Source of the DNA: Thermocatellispora tengchongensis
GTDB lineage: Bacteria; Actinomycetota; Actinomycetes; Streptosporangiales; Streptosporangiaceae
Length of the DNA: 64,000 bases
Assembly (NCBI RefSeq): GCF_014202315.1
Contig: NZ_JACHGN010000021.1
Span: 68,242-132,241 of the forward strand
Direction: 5' to 3'
The notes under the pieces are model-generated. The model worked only from the letters and a program-made list of their open reading frames with translations, was not told the DNA's origin and did not search any database. The stretch's first letter is position 1; each line of letters opens with the position of its first letter. Positions 10,944 to 19,298 of the stretch are shown here, one piece after another. The translations under genes and the position numbers were made by a program.

Positions 10944-10973
10944 CCGGCATGGGGTGGGGTACCACCATGCCGG
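10944..10973. terminator. Hairpin between convergent genes
   Basis: CCGGCATGG and CCATGCCGG form a 9-bp perfect stem, extendable with a bulge, around a G-rich loop. The location between two gene ends suits a bidirectional terminator, although there is no T tract. Confidence 0.5.
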
Positions 10974-11130
10974 GCGGCGGCTCGCCCAGTCGCGCGGGAC
11001 ACTCCTCGCGTTGACGTGGCCACGTGGTCCCGGACCGGCGGGCGGTCCGGGCCGACACGCACCGGCACCACCTCGCGCCGTACCTGGTGCTGGTGGGTCC
11101 TCGCCGCCTGCCGGCCCGGCACAGAAGAGG

Positions 11131-12165
11131 TCAGTACGGTCGGGTGGCCGGGAGGGGGCGAAGGGTGGGGTGGTTTGTGTGGAGGGCTCGGCGCATGGCG
11201 GTGCACAGGGCGGTGAAGGCGCGCAGGTGGGGGGACGGCGTGGTGGTGGCCCTGGCCAGGCGGTGGGCGAGGCGTTCCCGGGCGGTGGCGGTGCCCCATT
11301 CCCAGTCGGTGGTCACGAGGGCGGCCAGGTGGTCCGCGGTGCCGCGGCGGGCGCGTTCCACCAGGCTGTCCCCGCGTAGCAGCCAGCCCGCGCACGCGTC
11401 GGCCAGGTCGCCGGTCACGTGGGCGCCGGTCAGGGCGTGCCAGGTCGCCCGGTACGCCGCCTCCGCCTCCGACAGGGTGGGCTCGCGGATGTCCATGGCG
11501 CACCAGCAGGTGGGGAAGGCCGCGCGCAGGTAGGCGAGTTCCACCAGGCCGTTGCCCAGGGACGCCTGTTCCAGATCGACGAAGCGCACCCGGCCGCCGG
11601 AGTACCTGGAGTTGTCGGGGCACGGGTCGCCGTGCAGCAGGGCCTGCGGCTGCGGCCTCTCCGACAGCCGGCCGAGCAGATCGCGCAGTTCGGCGGGGGT
11701 CCCGGGCGGGATGGGGACCCCCAGCGCGCCGGCCAGGGCGAGGAACGCCTGCGCGTCCTGCTCCGAGGGCGGCTGCCAGGAGGGCAGGCCGGGGGTGTGC
11801 CGGACCGCGGCGGCGTGCAGGCGGGCCAGCGACTCGGCGTACCGGATCGGCCAGTCGGGGCCGGGGGGCTCGTCGGGCAGGTGCTCCAGGATCAGCACGT
11901 GGGCGGTCTCGTCCTGGCCCAGGAGGGCGCAGGTGGCGGCGTCGGGGGCGGTGCCCGCGAGGCCGAGGGCGGTGACCTCGCGGGCGAAGCGCTCGGCGGG
12001 CGTGCGGAGATCGGCGCCGGGGCCCCCGGTGATCCGCTTGACGATCACCTGGCGGCCGGGGTACGAGACCTGCCACACGTGCGAGCGGGGGCTGCTCGCC
12101 AGCACCCGTACGCCCGACGGCTCGCCGAGGGCCGCCACCGCGGCCCGCGGGAGGTCCGGGGTCAC
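11131..12165 (-). CDS. Aminoglycoside-phosphotransferase-fold kinase
   Basis: 344 aa from GTG 12165, overlapping the upstream stop as GTGA. It has the protein-kinase-like APH fold: a candidate ATP lysine in VIVKRITGG (K43), Brenner motif LLHGDPCPDN (H178, D180, N185) and metal-binding FVDLEQAS (D197). The substrate cannot be read from the sequence. The family includes antibiotic kinases, homoserine/choline/methylthioribose-type kinases and maltokinase-like enzymes. Coupling to the permuted-papain-like gene and neighbouring glycosyltransferases suggests phosphorylation of a small molecule or sugar in surface-polymer metabolism rather than drug resistance; this is inference. Confidence 0.85.
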   Translation of the reverse strand: MTPDLPRAAVAALGEPSGVRVLASSPRSHVWQVSYPGRQVIVKRITGGPGADLRTPAERFAREVTALGLAGTAPDAATCALLGQDETAHVLILEHLPDEPPGPDWPIRYAESLARLHAAAVRHTPGLPSWQPPSEQDAQAFLALAGALGVPIPPGTPAELRDLLGRLSERPQPQALLHGDPCPDNSRYSGGRVRFVDLEQASLGNGLVELAYLRAAFPTCWCAMDIREPTLSEAEAAYRATWHALTGAHVTGDLADACAGWLLRGDSLVERARRGTADHLAALVTTDWEWGTATARERLAHRLARATTTPSPHLRAFTALCTAMRRALHTNHPTLRPLPATRPY

Positions 12166-12800
12166 CGGGGAAGATCCACGTTGACCCGGATCTCGCCTCC
12201 CAGGTGGGCGCCGGGGCACAGGTCCAGGTCGTCGCCGCTCCAGAAGCGGCCGGGGTCGTACCAGTTGGGGCGGCGCCCCTTGGGCAGCAGGCCCATCTCC
12301 TCGTACGTCACCGCGACGACCTCGGCGCAGTAGGCGCTCTCCAGCGACTCCTCGCGCACCCGGCGGAGCCTGGGCAGCCGCCCTCGCAGCCAGCGGCCCG
12401 CGAGCCGGGCCGTGGACGGGAAGGGCGTGCCGTCCAGACGGGCGATCACGCGCAGCAGCGCGTCCTCCATCTCGCGGGTGACCGGCGGTTCGAGCTGGCG
12501 CAGCCAGGCCCGCTGGCCGTACTTGGAGGCCCACACCTCCACCGCGGCGCGCAGGTCGTGGAGTTGCACGCCGCGCTGGTGGGTGCCGGTCCACATGTCG
12601 GGCAGCGAGCGGCCCAGCTCGGCGTGCCACATCAGCGGCGGCATGTCGTCGATCACGACCGACATCCCGACATGGTTGACCGGGCTGTTGGTGGTCAACT
12701 GGATCGCACGGTCGGGCGCGCTGCGCCCGCGAAACAGCCATATGTCGCCCGTGTGGGTGACCCTCAGCGCCTCGTCGAGGCTGATCCGCATGCTCGGCAT
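12162..12800 (-). CDS. Permuted papain-fold (YiiX/NlpC-P60-like) protein
   Basis: 212 aa from ATG 12800. The histidine comes before the cysteine: SPVNHVGMSVVI (H43) in the N-terminal half, then SAYCAEVVAVTYEEMG (C158) near the C-terminus. This order is the hallmark of the circularly permuted papain-like superfamily (YiiX/LRAT-related), whose members act on amide or ester bonds in lipids or peptidoglycan. No signal peptide or membrane segment is seen, so it probably acts in the cytoplasm or at the inner membrane face. It overlaps the kinase gene by 4 bp and is probably translated from a leaderless mRNA (see 12801-12817). Confidence 0.65.
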   Translation of the reverse strand: MPSMRISLDEALRVTHTGDIWLFRGRSAPDRAIQLTTNSPVNHVGMSVVIDDMPPLMWHAELGRSLPDMWTGTHQRGVQLHDLRAAVEVWASKYGQRAWLRQLEPPVTREMEDALLRVIARLDGTPFPSTARLAGRWLRGRLPRLRRVREESLESAYCAEVVAVTYEEMGLLPKGRRPNWYDPGRFWSGDDLDLCPGAHLGGEIRVNVDLPR

Positions 12801-12817
12801 CTGGCTACCCTAGACAC
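12801..12817. promoter_or_regulatory. Shared overlapping -10 boxes of a divergent leaderless gene pair
   Basis: Only 17 bp separate the two start codons. On the plus strand TACCCT (12806-12811) lies exactly 6 nt before ATG 12818. On the minus strand TAGGGT (12812-12807) lies exactly 6 nt before ATG 12800. Both match the TANNNT -10 pattern at the distance expected when transcription starts on the ATG. Neither gene has a Shine-Dalgarno sequence. Confidence 0.6.
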
Positions 12818-12997
12818 ATGCGTCTGTGGAAGGTACTCGGGCTGGCGGGATTCGCGGGGGTCGCGGCGACGGGGGTGCTGATCGCGCGGGCCGAGCGGCG
12901 GCGGCGGGCGTACACGCCGGAGGAGATCCGCGCCCGGCTGCACGAGCGCCTCGCCGAGGCCGAGGCCAAGCCCCAGGCCGATTCGGGCACGAAATGA
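12818..12997 (+). CDS. 59-aa membrane-anchored peptide
   Basis: MRLWKVLGLAGFAGVAATGV forms one hydrophobic helix. It is followed by a basic stop-transfer run (RAERRRR) and a charged tail with an acidic/basic amphipathic helix (YTPEEIRARLHERLAEAEAK). The topology is probably N-out or a short signal anchor with a cytoplasmic tail. High G/C at third positions and a TANNNT box 6 nt before the ATG support a real gene. It is convergent with the glycosyltransferase ending at 13110. Function unknown; similar small proteins with a predicted TM helix are common in actinobacteria. Confidence 0.7.
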   Translation: MRLWKVLGLAGFAGVAATGVLIARAERRRRAYTPEEIRARLHERLAEAEAKPQADSGTK

Positions 12998-13109
12998 GGC
13001 GCCTTTTCCGGCGCGGTTGACCGGGCGTCATTTCCGCGCCGCCGTCGGCCGGGCGTTCTCTTCGCACTGCTCTCGGGCGGGCTCGTTTTCTGCCGCTCCC
13101 GGCCGGCCG

Positions 13110-14804
13110 TCATTTCTCCTCGGAGCCGCGGGAAAGGGCACGTTTGAGGGTGGCGGCGAGTTTCGCCGGGCCGCCGGTGCGCTGTTGCGTTTGCGCGGCC
13201 TTTTTCGCCGCGGCCAGCTCCTTGCGTGCGGCGCCCAGCTCGCGGCGGAACTCCACGGCGCTCTTGCGCCATTTGCCGGCCTCGTCGCGCCAGCGGGTGA
13301 CCTGCTCGCGCAGCCGCTCGGCCTCGCGGGTCAGCCGGGCGACCTCGGCCGCGGCCTCCTGTCGGGCACGGTACGCGCTGCGCCTGCCGGTGATCGGCGG
13401 GGCCTCGGCGGCGGGGGTGAAGTCGTACGCGCCGCCATCGACCCACAGCACGCCGAAGACGTCCTCCACGGCGTCGTCGAGGTCCTCGCCCTCTCCGGCC
13501 ACGATGACGGCGCGGGAGAAGGCGGCCGTACGCTCCAGGCGGGCGGCCGTCACCCCCTCGGCGGTCTCGGCGAGCAGCACGTTGACCAGGCCGTAGCCCT
13601 GCTCTCTGGCCAGGTCGAGCAGCCGGGCGACGGAGTCCTCGCCCGGCACCCACCCGGCGGGCACCCGCAGGTGGTAGGGCGCGAAGGACTGCTCGGAGAA
13701 CGCGCGGAGGCGCACCCGGCCCTCGTGCGCGTAGTGGCCCCGGATCAGCACCAAATCGAGATCGGGGTCGGTGAGGGGGGCGCGGCGCTCGGGCACGAGG
13801 GTGTCCCATGGGCCGATGATCTCGACGGCGACGTCGGGGATCGTGCCGGCCAGCACGGCGTCCACGGTCGCGCGCACGGCGTCGTACCCGGCGTCGGCCT
13901 CCACCGTGACCTGCACGTACGGCACCTTCCAGCTCCGCCCCGGATGCGAGCGCAACCACCGGTACGACGGGATGCGGTCGGCGATGAAGGCGTGGCTGAC
14001 CCGGTCGATCGGGGCCTTGTCGCGCATGCGCATGGAGGGCCCGAGGTGGTAGCCGACCGCCTCGGGGTCGGGCACGAAGACCGCTCCCGCCTGGGCCAGG
14101 CGGTAGCCCAGCTCGGTGTCCTGGCCGAGCACGAGATCGACGTCCATGGGGCCGGTGCGGCGCAGCAGCCGGGCGTTGACCGAGGTGGCGCCCCCGACGT
14201 GCAGGCTGAAGGCGCGGTGGGGGTCCTCGACCAGGCCGCCGGTGCGTTCGAGCAGGTCGATGAGCCACTGGTGCGGCTCGGCGGGCTCGAACAGCGCGGC
14301 CAGGTCGGCGGTCTCGGCGACCACCTCGGGCGCGGGCGGCTCGGCGGAGGTGAAGCGCAGGTAGCTGGCCACCACCAGGTACGGCGCGAGGTGGTGCCAG
14401 CGCATGTGGGCCTCGACCGCCTGCCGGGCCGGGACCACGTCGGAGTCGAGCCAGTGGATCACGTCGCCGGTGGCCGCGGCCAGGCCCGCGTTGCGCGCGC
14501 TGGGCCGGCCGGGCGACTCGCAGGTGATCAGCCGGGTCAGCTCGGGCCGGATCGGGCCGAGGCGCAGCGGCGGGTCGCTGCCGTTGTCCACGACCACGAC
14601 CTCGATCAGCTCGGCCGGGTAGGTCTGCGCGGCCAGGCCCGCCAGCACCAGATCGAGCTTGCGCTGGCCGTTGTAGGCGGGCACGACCACGCTGACCGTG
14701 AGCGAGGGGGTCCACGAGCCGAGCGCGGGCGGGGCCAGGGCGGTGTAGTCGTTGCCCCGGATGCGGGCGCAGGCGGGTGCGGTCGCGGCGGCGCCGGCGG
14801 TCAC
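13110..14804 (-). CDS. Family-2-like glycosyltransferase with C-terminal coiled coil
   Basis: 564 aa from GTG 14804, with AAGGAGG at 7 nt and a GTGA overlap with the preceding gene. The GT-A domain (about 20-290) shows VSVVVPAYNGQRKLDL, VVVDNGS, HWLDSD and GQDTELGYRL. A middle region parallels that of the 9162-10703 protein. The last 100 or so residues form a heptad-rich coiled coil (AEVARLTREAERLREQV region) ending in a basic tail (KLAATLKRALSRGSEEK). It is a clear paralogue of the plus-strand enzyme. The coil suggests oligomerisation or docking at the membrane. It is probably co-transcribed with 14801-16093. Confidence 0.87.
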   Translation of the reverse strand: MTAGAAATAPACARIRGNDYTALAPPALGSWTPSLTVSVVVPAYNGQRKLDLVLAGLAAQTYPAELIEVVVVDNGSDPPLRLGPIRPELTRLITCESPGRPSARNAGLAAATGDVIHWLDSDVVPARQAVEAHMRWHHLAPYLVVASYLRFTSAEPPAPEVVAETADLAALFEPAEPHQWLIDLLERTGGLVEDPHRAFSLHVGGATSVNARLLRRTGPMDVDLVLGQDTELGYRLAQAGAVFVPDPEAVGYHLGPSMRMRDKAPIDRVSHAFIADRIPSYRWLRSHPGRSWKVPYVQVTVEADAGYDAVRATVDAVLAGTIPDVAVEIIGPWDTLVPERRAPLTDPDLDLVLIRGHYAHEGRVRLRAFSEQSFAPYHLRVPAGWVPGEDSVARLLDLAREQGYGLVNVLLAETAEGVTAARLERTAAFSRAVIVAGEGEDLDDAVEDVFGVLWVDGGAYDFTPAAEAPPITGRRSAYRARQEAAAEVARLTREAERLREQVTRWRDEAGKWRKSAVEFRRELGAARKELAAAKKAAQTQQRTGGPAKLAATLKRALSRGSEEK

Positions 14805-16093
14805 GGCCTGTCCTCCTTCTCCCCTGGCCCGGCCTGACCGGGCTCGTCGGGCTGATCGGGCTCGCCGGGGGGCCCGGGATGCTCCAGGATGGCGCTGGGC
14901 CGGAAGCCGCGCCACTGGTTGGCGGCCACGCGCAGGAAGTGCCCGAGCGGCAGCCGCCAGGTGTGCTCGCCCTCGTGGGAGCGGCGCAGGACGTAGCCCA
15001 GGCCGTGGGTGCGGTAGATCCGGCCGCCCTCGGCGTGGATGCGCTTGAGCAGGTCGGCGTCCACGCCGCGGTCGAGCGGGGCGAACCCGCCGCAGTCGCG
15101 GTACGCCGCGGCGCCGAGCAGGATCGTGCCGCCCGCGACGTGGTCGCTCCACACCTCGCTGGTGTAGTCGGTGCGCCGGACGGTGGCCTTCAAGGGCTCC
15201 AGGTAGAAGAACTCCGCCGCCGTGCCCACCACGTCGGCCCCGGAGTAGGTCTTGGCCAGCAGCAGGTCGGCGAGGTGCTCGGGGCCGTACCAGTCGTCGT
15301 CGTCCCACTTGGCGAGGTGGTCGCCGCCGGCGCGCTCGGCCGCCCGGTGCAGCAGCTCGCCGAACGGGGTCGCGGCGGGGGCCTCGACGACGGTGAGCGG
15401 CAGCGGGAAGCCCGCCACGGCGCGGCGTACGCGCTCGTCGGTCTGGGCCACGCCGTGCAGGCCGAGCACCACCTCGACCTGGACGTGGCGCTGGCGGGCG
15501 ATCTGGCGCAGCGCGCCGCCGAGCAGGTGGGGGCGCATGCTGGACATCACCACGGTCACCGACGCCGGGCGCTCGCGCGTCTCGCGGTGGGCGTGGCGGC
15601 GCAGCCGTACGCTGTGCTCCTCGCGGCGCAGGTCGGCCACCGACCGGATCGGGGCGGGGGCCTCGGCGGGGGGCGGCCCCGGCCGCCAGGCGCGGAGCAG
15701 GGCGGCGAGGCCGGGGTCGGCGTCGTCCACCCATCGGGGGACCTCGTCGGAGTACAGGGGCACGCCGGCGGCGGCGAGGGCGAGCACGGGCGCGAGCGGC
15801 GCGGGCGCGGCGGGCCAGGCGACGCGCACCCCCTGGGCGGGCCGCAGCGGCGCGACGCGCCCGGCCGTGAGCGGCGCATCGCCCGGCACCGCCTCGCCGG
15901 AGGCGCGCACCGCCGACCACCCGCCGCCGGTCCAGCTCAGCACGGCCGGAGGCTCGGCCGGGGTGCGGGTATAGCCGCGCGGCGTCGCCGGCTCGGCCGG
16001 TCCGGACGCCCCGGCCCCTGCGGCCGGCTCCCCGGCCCCGCCCGGTCCGGACGCTTCAGGCGGGGGTGGCGCGGTGTCCGCGACAGCGCTCAT
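14801..16093 (-). CDS. Glycosyltransferase with Pro/Ala-rich N-terminus
   Basis: 430 aa from ATG 16093 (CAGGAGG 4-5 nt upstream). Residues 1-55 are Pro/Ala/Gly rich and probably disordered. A GT-A fold follows from about 178 (VTVVMSSMRPHLL) with an acidic metal-binding cluster KWDDDDWYG (D264-D267). A conserved RSHEGEHTW block lies near the C-terminus. The DDDDW motif and spacing resemble GT2 enzymes that build surface polysaccharides. Its start codon is the last of four repeated start sites; the preceding three open micro-ORFs, so expression is probably coupled to their translation. Confidence 0.82.
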   Translation of the reverse strand: MSAVADTAPPPPEASGPGGAGEPAAGAGASGPAEPATPRGYTRTPAEPPAVLSWTGGGWSAVRASGEAVPGDAPLTAGRVAPLRPAQGVRVAWPAAPAPLAPVLALAAAGVPLYSDEVPRWVDDADPGLAALLRAWRPGPPPAEAPAPIRSVADLRREEHSVRLRRHAHRETRERPASVTVVMSSMRPHLLGGALRQIARQRHVQVEVVLGLHGVAQTDERVRRAVAGFPLPLTVVEAPAATPFGELLHRAAERAGGDHLAKWDDDDWYGPEHLADLLLAKTYSGADVVGTAAEFFYLEPLKATVRRTDYTSEVWSDHVAGGTILLGAAAYRDCGGFAPLDRGVDADLLKRIHAEGGRIYRTHGLGYVLRRSHEGEHTWRLPLGHFLRVAANQWRGFRPSAILEHPGPPGEPDQPDEPGQAGPGEKEDRP

Positions 16094-16164
16094 GCGGCCT
16101 CCTGCGTCGGCCGCACGAGCGCACAGCGACCGTGCCTACTTGTTCGCTCGCCACGCTCGCTCAT
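16090..16164 (-). CDS. Leader micro-ORF C (24 aa)
   Basis: ATG 16164 is preceded by CAGGAGGCCGC. The peptide begins MSERGERTSRHGRC and ends LVRPTQEAA. Its TGA overlaps the ATG of the glycosyltransferase at 16093 (ATGA). It shares sequence with the two micro-ORFs upstream. It is probably a coupled leader peptide or a duplicated gene fragment; translation is unproven. Confidence 0.5.
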   Translation of the reverse strand: MSERGERTSRHGRCALVRPTQEAA

Positions 16165-16214
16165 GCGGCCTCCTGCCTCGGCCGCACACCGTGCTCACTG
16201 GTTCGCTCGCTCAT
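16161..16214 (-). CDS. Leader micro-ORF B (17 aa)
   Basis: ATG 16214 has the same CAGGAGGCCGC site. The peptide is MSERTSEHGVRPRQEAA. It is 21 bp (7 codons) shorter than its neighbours through an in-frame deletion. Its stop overlaps the next ATG as ATGA. Keeping the frame and the overlap despite the deletion argues for constraint on coupling. Confidence 0.5.
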   Translation of the reverse strand: MSERTSEHGVRPRQEAA

Positions 16215-16285
16215 GCGGCCTCCTGGGTCGGCCGCACGAGCGCCCGGCAACTGTGCTTACTGGTTCGCTCGCTTCGCTCACTCAT
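16211..16285 (-). CDS. Leader micro-ORF A (24 aa)
   Basis: ATG 16285 begins MSERSERTSKHSC and the peptide ends LVRPTQEAA, with the stop overlapping ATG 16214. Its own upstream site (GCAGAGATCGC) is weaker than the AGGAGG of the other copies. It is first in the chain after hom on the minus strand. Confidence 0.45.
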   Translation of the reverse strand: MSERSERTSKHSCRALVRPTQEAA

Positions 16286-16453
16286 GCGATCTCTGCGGTC
16301 GGGGGTCTCCGGGTCGGGGGCGCCGCCCCATGGGCCCGCGGCCCTGGAGCTGCCCGGACACCCTACTAGGAGTCGGCGTGCCCGGTCAGGCGACGTCCCG
16401 ACTTCACCGCCGGAATGCGGCCTCCGCGGAGAAAGTCCCTGCGCTCGCGGGGG

Positions 16454-17749
16454 CTACGGCGTCTCGTCGCCCTCCACCCGCATCACGCTCGCCACCGCGC
16501 GTACGATGTCCAGCTCGCGCAGGCTCTCGATCGTGCCCGACAGGGCGGCGTCGGTGGCCCGGTGGGTGACCAGGACGAGCTGGGCGTCGTCGCCGTGGCC
16601 CTCCTGGCGGACGGTCTGGATCGACACGTCGTGCTTGGCGAACATGTCGGCGACCCGGGCGAGCACGCCGGGCTTGTCGGCGACGTCCAGGGAGACGTGG
16701 TAGCGGGTGACGGTCTCGCCCATGGGGTGCACCGGCAGGCCGGCGTAGGTGGACTCCTCTGGGCCGCGGGCACCGGACAGGCGGTTGCGGGCCACGGCCA
16801 CGATGTCGCCGAGCACGGCCGAGGCGGTGGGGGCGCCGCCGGCGCCCTTGCCGTAGAACATCAGCTCGCCGGCCGACTCGGCCTCGACGAACACCGCGTT
16901 GTACGCCTCGCGCACCCCGGCCAGCGGGTGGGTGCGCGGGATCATCGCCGGGTGCACCCGCACCCCGACCGAGCGGCCGTCGTCGGAGCGGGCGCAGATG
17001 GCCAGCAGCTTGATGACGTAGCCCATGGCCTTGGCGCTGGCGACGTCGGTCGCGGTGACCTCGGTGATGCCCTCGCGGTGCACGTCGGCGGCGGTCACCC
17101 GGCTGTGGTAGGCGAGCCCGGCCAGGATGGCGGCCTTGGCGGCGGCGTCGAAGCCCTCGACGTCGGCGGTCGGGTCGGCCTCGGCGTAGCCGAGGGCCTG
17201 GGCCTCCTCCAGGGCGTCGGTGAAGGACGCGCCGGTGGAGTCCATCTTGTCGAGGATGTAGTTGGTGGTGCCGTTGACGATGCCGAGCACCCGGCGCACC
17301 CGGTCGCCGTTGAGCGATTCGCGCATCGGGCGGATCAGCGGGATCGCGCCCGCGACGCTGGCCTCGAAGTACAGGTCGGCGCCGCCCGCCTTGGCGGCGG
17401 CGTGGATGGTGGCGCCGTCCTCGGCGAGCAGGGCCTTGTTGGCGGTGACCACGGACTTGCCCCGGGCCATGGCGGCCAGGATCAGCGACCGGGCGGGCTC
17501 GATGCCGCCGATGACCTCCACGACGATGTCCACGTCGTCGCGGGTGACCAGCGCCTCGGCGTCGGTGGTCAGCAGGGCGGGATCGACGTCGGCGTCGCGC
17601 TTGCGGCCCAGCCTGCGCACGGCCACGCCGGCGAGTTCGAGCGGCGCGCCCACGCGGGCCGCGAGGTCGTCGGCCTGCTCGTGCAGCAGGCGCACCACCT
17701 GCGACCCCACCACGCCACAGCCCAGCAGGGCCACTTTCAGCGGTTTCAC
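16454..17749 (-). CDS. hom: Homoserine dehydrogenase with ACT domain
   Basis: 431 aa from GTG 17749, which overlaps the lysA stop as GTGA. It reduces aspartate semialdehyde to homoserine using NAD(P)H, the branch point to threonine and methionine. Visible are the Rossmann start ([14 protein letters not shown]), the catalytic region [11 protein letters not shown] with an [15 protein letters not shown] block, and a C-terminal ACT domain (about 350-425, from [20 protein letters not shown]) that usually gives threonine feedback inhibition. Coupling with lysA puts the two branches of aspartate-family synthesis under one promoter. Confidence 0.97.
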   Translation of the reverse strand: MKPLKVALLGCGVVGSQVVRLLHEQADDLAARVGAPLELAGVAVRRLGRKRDADVDPALLTTDAEALVTRDDVDIVVEVIGGIEPARSLILAAMARGKSVVTANKALLAEDGATIHAAAKAGGADLYFEASVAGAIPLIRPMRESLNGDRVRRVLGIVNGTTNYILDKMDSTGASFTDALEEAQALGYAEADPTADVEGFDAAAKAAILAGLAYHSRVTAADVHREGITEVTATDVASAKAMGYVIKLLAICARSDDGRSVGVRVHPAMIPRTHPLAGVREAYNAVFVEAESAGELMFYGKGAGGAPTASAVLGDIVAVARNRLSGARGPEESTYAGLPVHPMGETVTRYHVSLDVADKPGVLARVADMFAKHDVSIQTVRQEGHGDDAQLVLVTHRATDAALSGTIESLRELDIVRAVASVMRVEGDETP

Positions 17750-19128
17750 AACTGCCCCCTCAACAGGTCGTCCTCGGTCTCCCCGCGCACGATCACCCTG
17801 GCCGCGCCGTCCTTGACCGCGACGACGGCGGGCCTGGGCTGGTAGTTGTAGTTGCTGGCCAGCGAGCGGCAGTAGGCGCCGGTGGCGGCGACGGCGATCA
17901 GGTCGCCGGGCACGATGTCCTCGGGCAGCCACAGGTCGCGCACGACGATGTCGCCGCTCTCGCAGTGCTTGCCGACGATCCGCGAGAGCATCGGCGCGGC
18001 CTCGCTCTCGCGGGAGGCCAGCACGGCGGTGTACTCGGCGCCGTAGAGTGCGGTGCGCACGTTGTCGCTCATGCCGCCGTCCACGCTGACGTACGTGCGC
18101 AGCCCCTCGACGTTCTTGACCGTGCCGACCTCGTACAGGGTCACGCCGCCCGGCCCGATGATGGCGCGGCCCGGCTCGACGGTGAGGCGCGGCACGGGCA
18201 GCCCGGCGGCGGTGCACACCTTGGCGACGATGTCGCGCAGGGCGTCGGCGATCATCTTGATGTCGGGCGCCTCGTCGCCGTCGGTGTAGGCGATGCCGTA
18301 GCCGCCGCCGAGGTCCAGCTCGGGCAGCACGACGCCGTGCTCCTCCTTGATCTGGACGAGCAGCCCGGCCAGGCGCTGGGCGGCGACCTCGAAGCCGGCG
18401 GTGTCGATGATCTGCGAGCCGATGTGGGAGTGCAGGCCGGCGAGTTCGAGCTGGGGCAGCGCCAGGATGCGGCGCACGGCCTCGGCCGCCGCGCCGCTGT
18501 TGAGCGACAGGCCGAACTTCTGGTCGTCGTGGGCGGTGGCGATGAACTCGTGGGTGTGCGCCTCGACGCCGGTGGTGACCCGGACCAGCACCTTGGGCCG
18601 GGCGCCGTGGCGCTCGGCGAGGAAGCCGAGGCGGGCGATCTCCTCGAAGGAGTCGACGACGATGTGGCCGACCCCGGCCTCGATCGCGCGCTCCAGCTCG
18701 GCGGCGGACTTGTTGTTGCCGTGCAGGGTGATCCGCTCGGGCGGGAAGCCGACGCTGAGCGCGACGGCCAGCTCGCCGCCGGTGCACACGTCGAGGCCCA
18801 GGCCCTCCTGGTCGATCCAGCGGGCGACCTCCTTGCACAGGAACGCCTTGCCCGCGTAGTGGACGTCGCTGTCGCCGAACGCGATGGCGTAGTCGCGGCA
18901 GCGGCTGCGGACGTCGTCCTCGTCCACCACGTACAGCGGCGTGCCGTACTCCCTGGCCAGGTCGCGCACGTCGACGCCGCCGACCATGACGGCGCCGCCC
19001 GCGCGCCCGGACGTTCGGGGCCAGATCGCGGGGTTGAGGGCGTTGAGGTCGGCGGGAGACATCGGCGGGCGCTCGTGCGGCAGCATCTCGGCGTGCCGGT
19101 CACCGGCGGGGTGGGCGAAGGGACTCAC
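17746..19128 (-). CDS. lysA: Diaminopimelate decarboxylase
   Basis: 460 aa from GTG 19128. The N-terminus [17 protein letters not shown] matches actinobacterial LysA starts; a longer frame from 19194 does not. This PLP enzyme converts meso-diaminopimelate to lysine. The cofactor lysine is in [11 protein letters not shown] (K94). Other family motifs are HSHIGSQI, a [10 protein letters not shown] glycine loop, [11 protein letters not shown] and the C-terminal CESGD active-site cysteine. The start has no Shine-Dalgarno, and a TAGCCT box lies 7 nt upstream, consistent with a leaderless transcript. Confidence 0.97.
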   Translation of the reverse strand: MSPFAHPAGDRHAEMLPHERPPMSPADLNALNPAIWPRTSGRAGGAVMVGGVDVRDLAREYGTPLYVVDEDDVRSRCRDYAIAFGDSDVHYAGKAFLCKEVARWIDQEGLGLDVCTGGELAVALSVGFPPERITLHGNNKSAAELERAIEAGVGHIVVDSFEEIARLGFLAERHGARPKVLVRVTTGVEAHTHEFIATAHDDQKFGLSLNSGAAAEAVRRILALPQLELAGLHSHIGSQIIDTAGFEVAAQRLAGLLVQIKEEHGVVLPELDLGGGYGIAYTDGDEAPDIKMIADALRDIVAKVCTAAGLPVPRLTVEPGRAIIGPGGVTLYEVGTVKNVEGLRTYVSVDGGMSDNVRTALYGAEYTAVLASRESEAAPMLSRIVGKHCESGDIVVRDLWLPEDIVPGDLIAVAATGAYCRSLASNYNYQPRPAVVAVKDGAARVIVRGETEDDLLRGQL

Positions 19129-19141
19129 CCGAACGAGGCTA
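19129..19141 (-). promoter_or_regulatory. Candidate -10 for leaderless lysA transcript
   Basis: TAGCCT (19141-19136 on the minus strand) ends 7 nt before GTG 19128, fitting TANNNT with transcription starting at or next to the start codon. Confidence 0.4.
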
Positions 19142-19255
19142 TAGGACCCGCTGATCCGGATGGGACGCCTGACCACACCGTGAGACGCGATCACCGGAAT
19201 TCATCCCGGATTCAACGCCGTTATCCGAATATTATCCGGTTTCGCGTCACCGCAG

Positions 19256-19298
19256 GTCAGGAGACTCAGGAGACTCAGAAGACCGGTCAGGAGTCTCA
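19256..19298 (-). repeat. Iterated GGAGACTC motif with inverted repeat at the end of the peptidase gene
   Basis: TCAGGAGACTC-type units recur four times. GAGACTC (19270-19276) pairs with GAGTCTC (19291-19297) around a loop that contains the palindrome GACCGGTC. It overlaps the peptidase stop codon and may act as a weak terminator before lysA. Confidence 0.5.

Larger units (their letters stand above)
10704..11130. other. Convergent intergenic region with repeat and hairpin
   Basis: 427 bp between the convergent genes ending at 10703 and 11131. No coding signal was found. It holds one copy of a dispersed repeat (10867-10928) and a hairpin (10944-10973), listed separately. Confidence 0.6.
16090..16285 (-). 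repeat. Tandem duplication of a translation-start region
   Basis: Start codons recur at 16285, 16214, 16164 and 16093, spaced 71, 50 and 71 bp. Three of the four have the same AGGAGG-CCGC-ATGAGC context. The middle unit is a 21-bp deletion variant. The units contain the GCTCGCTTCGCTC-type short palindromic sequence common between actinomycete genes. Confidence 0.9.

Noticed and set aside
11131-12165. Antibiotic resistance gene
   Set aside because: The APH fold alone does not show drug specificity, and the context is surface-polymer genes.
19129-19295. Lysine riboswitch before lysA
   Set aside because: The promoter appears to lie at the start codon and the spacer is too short for the structure.
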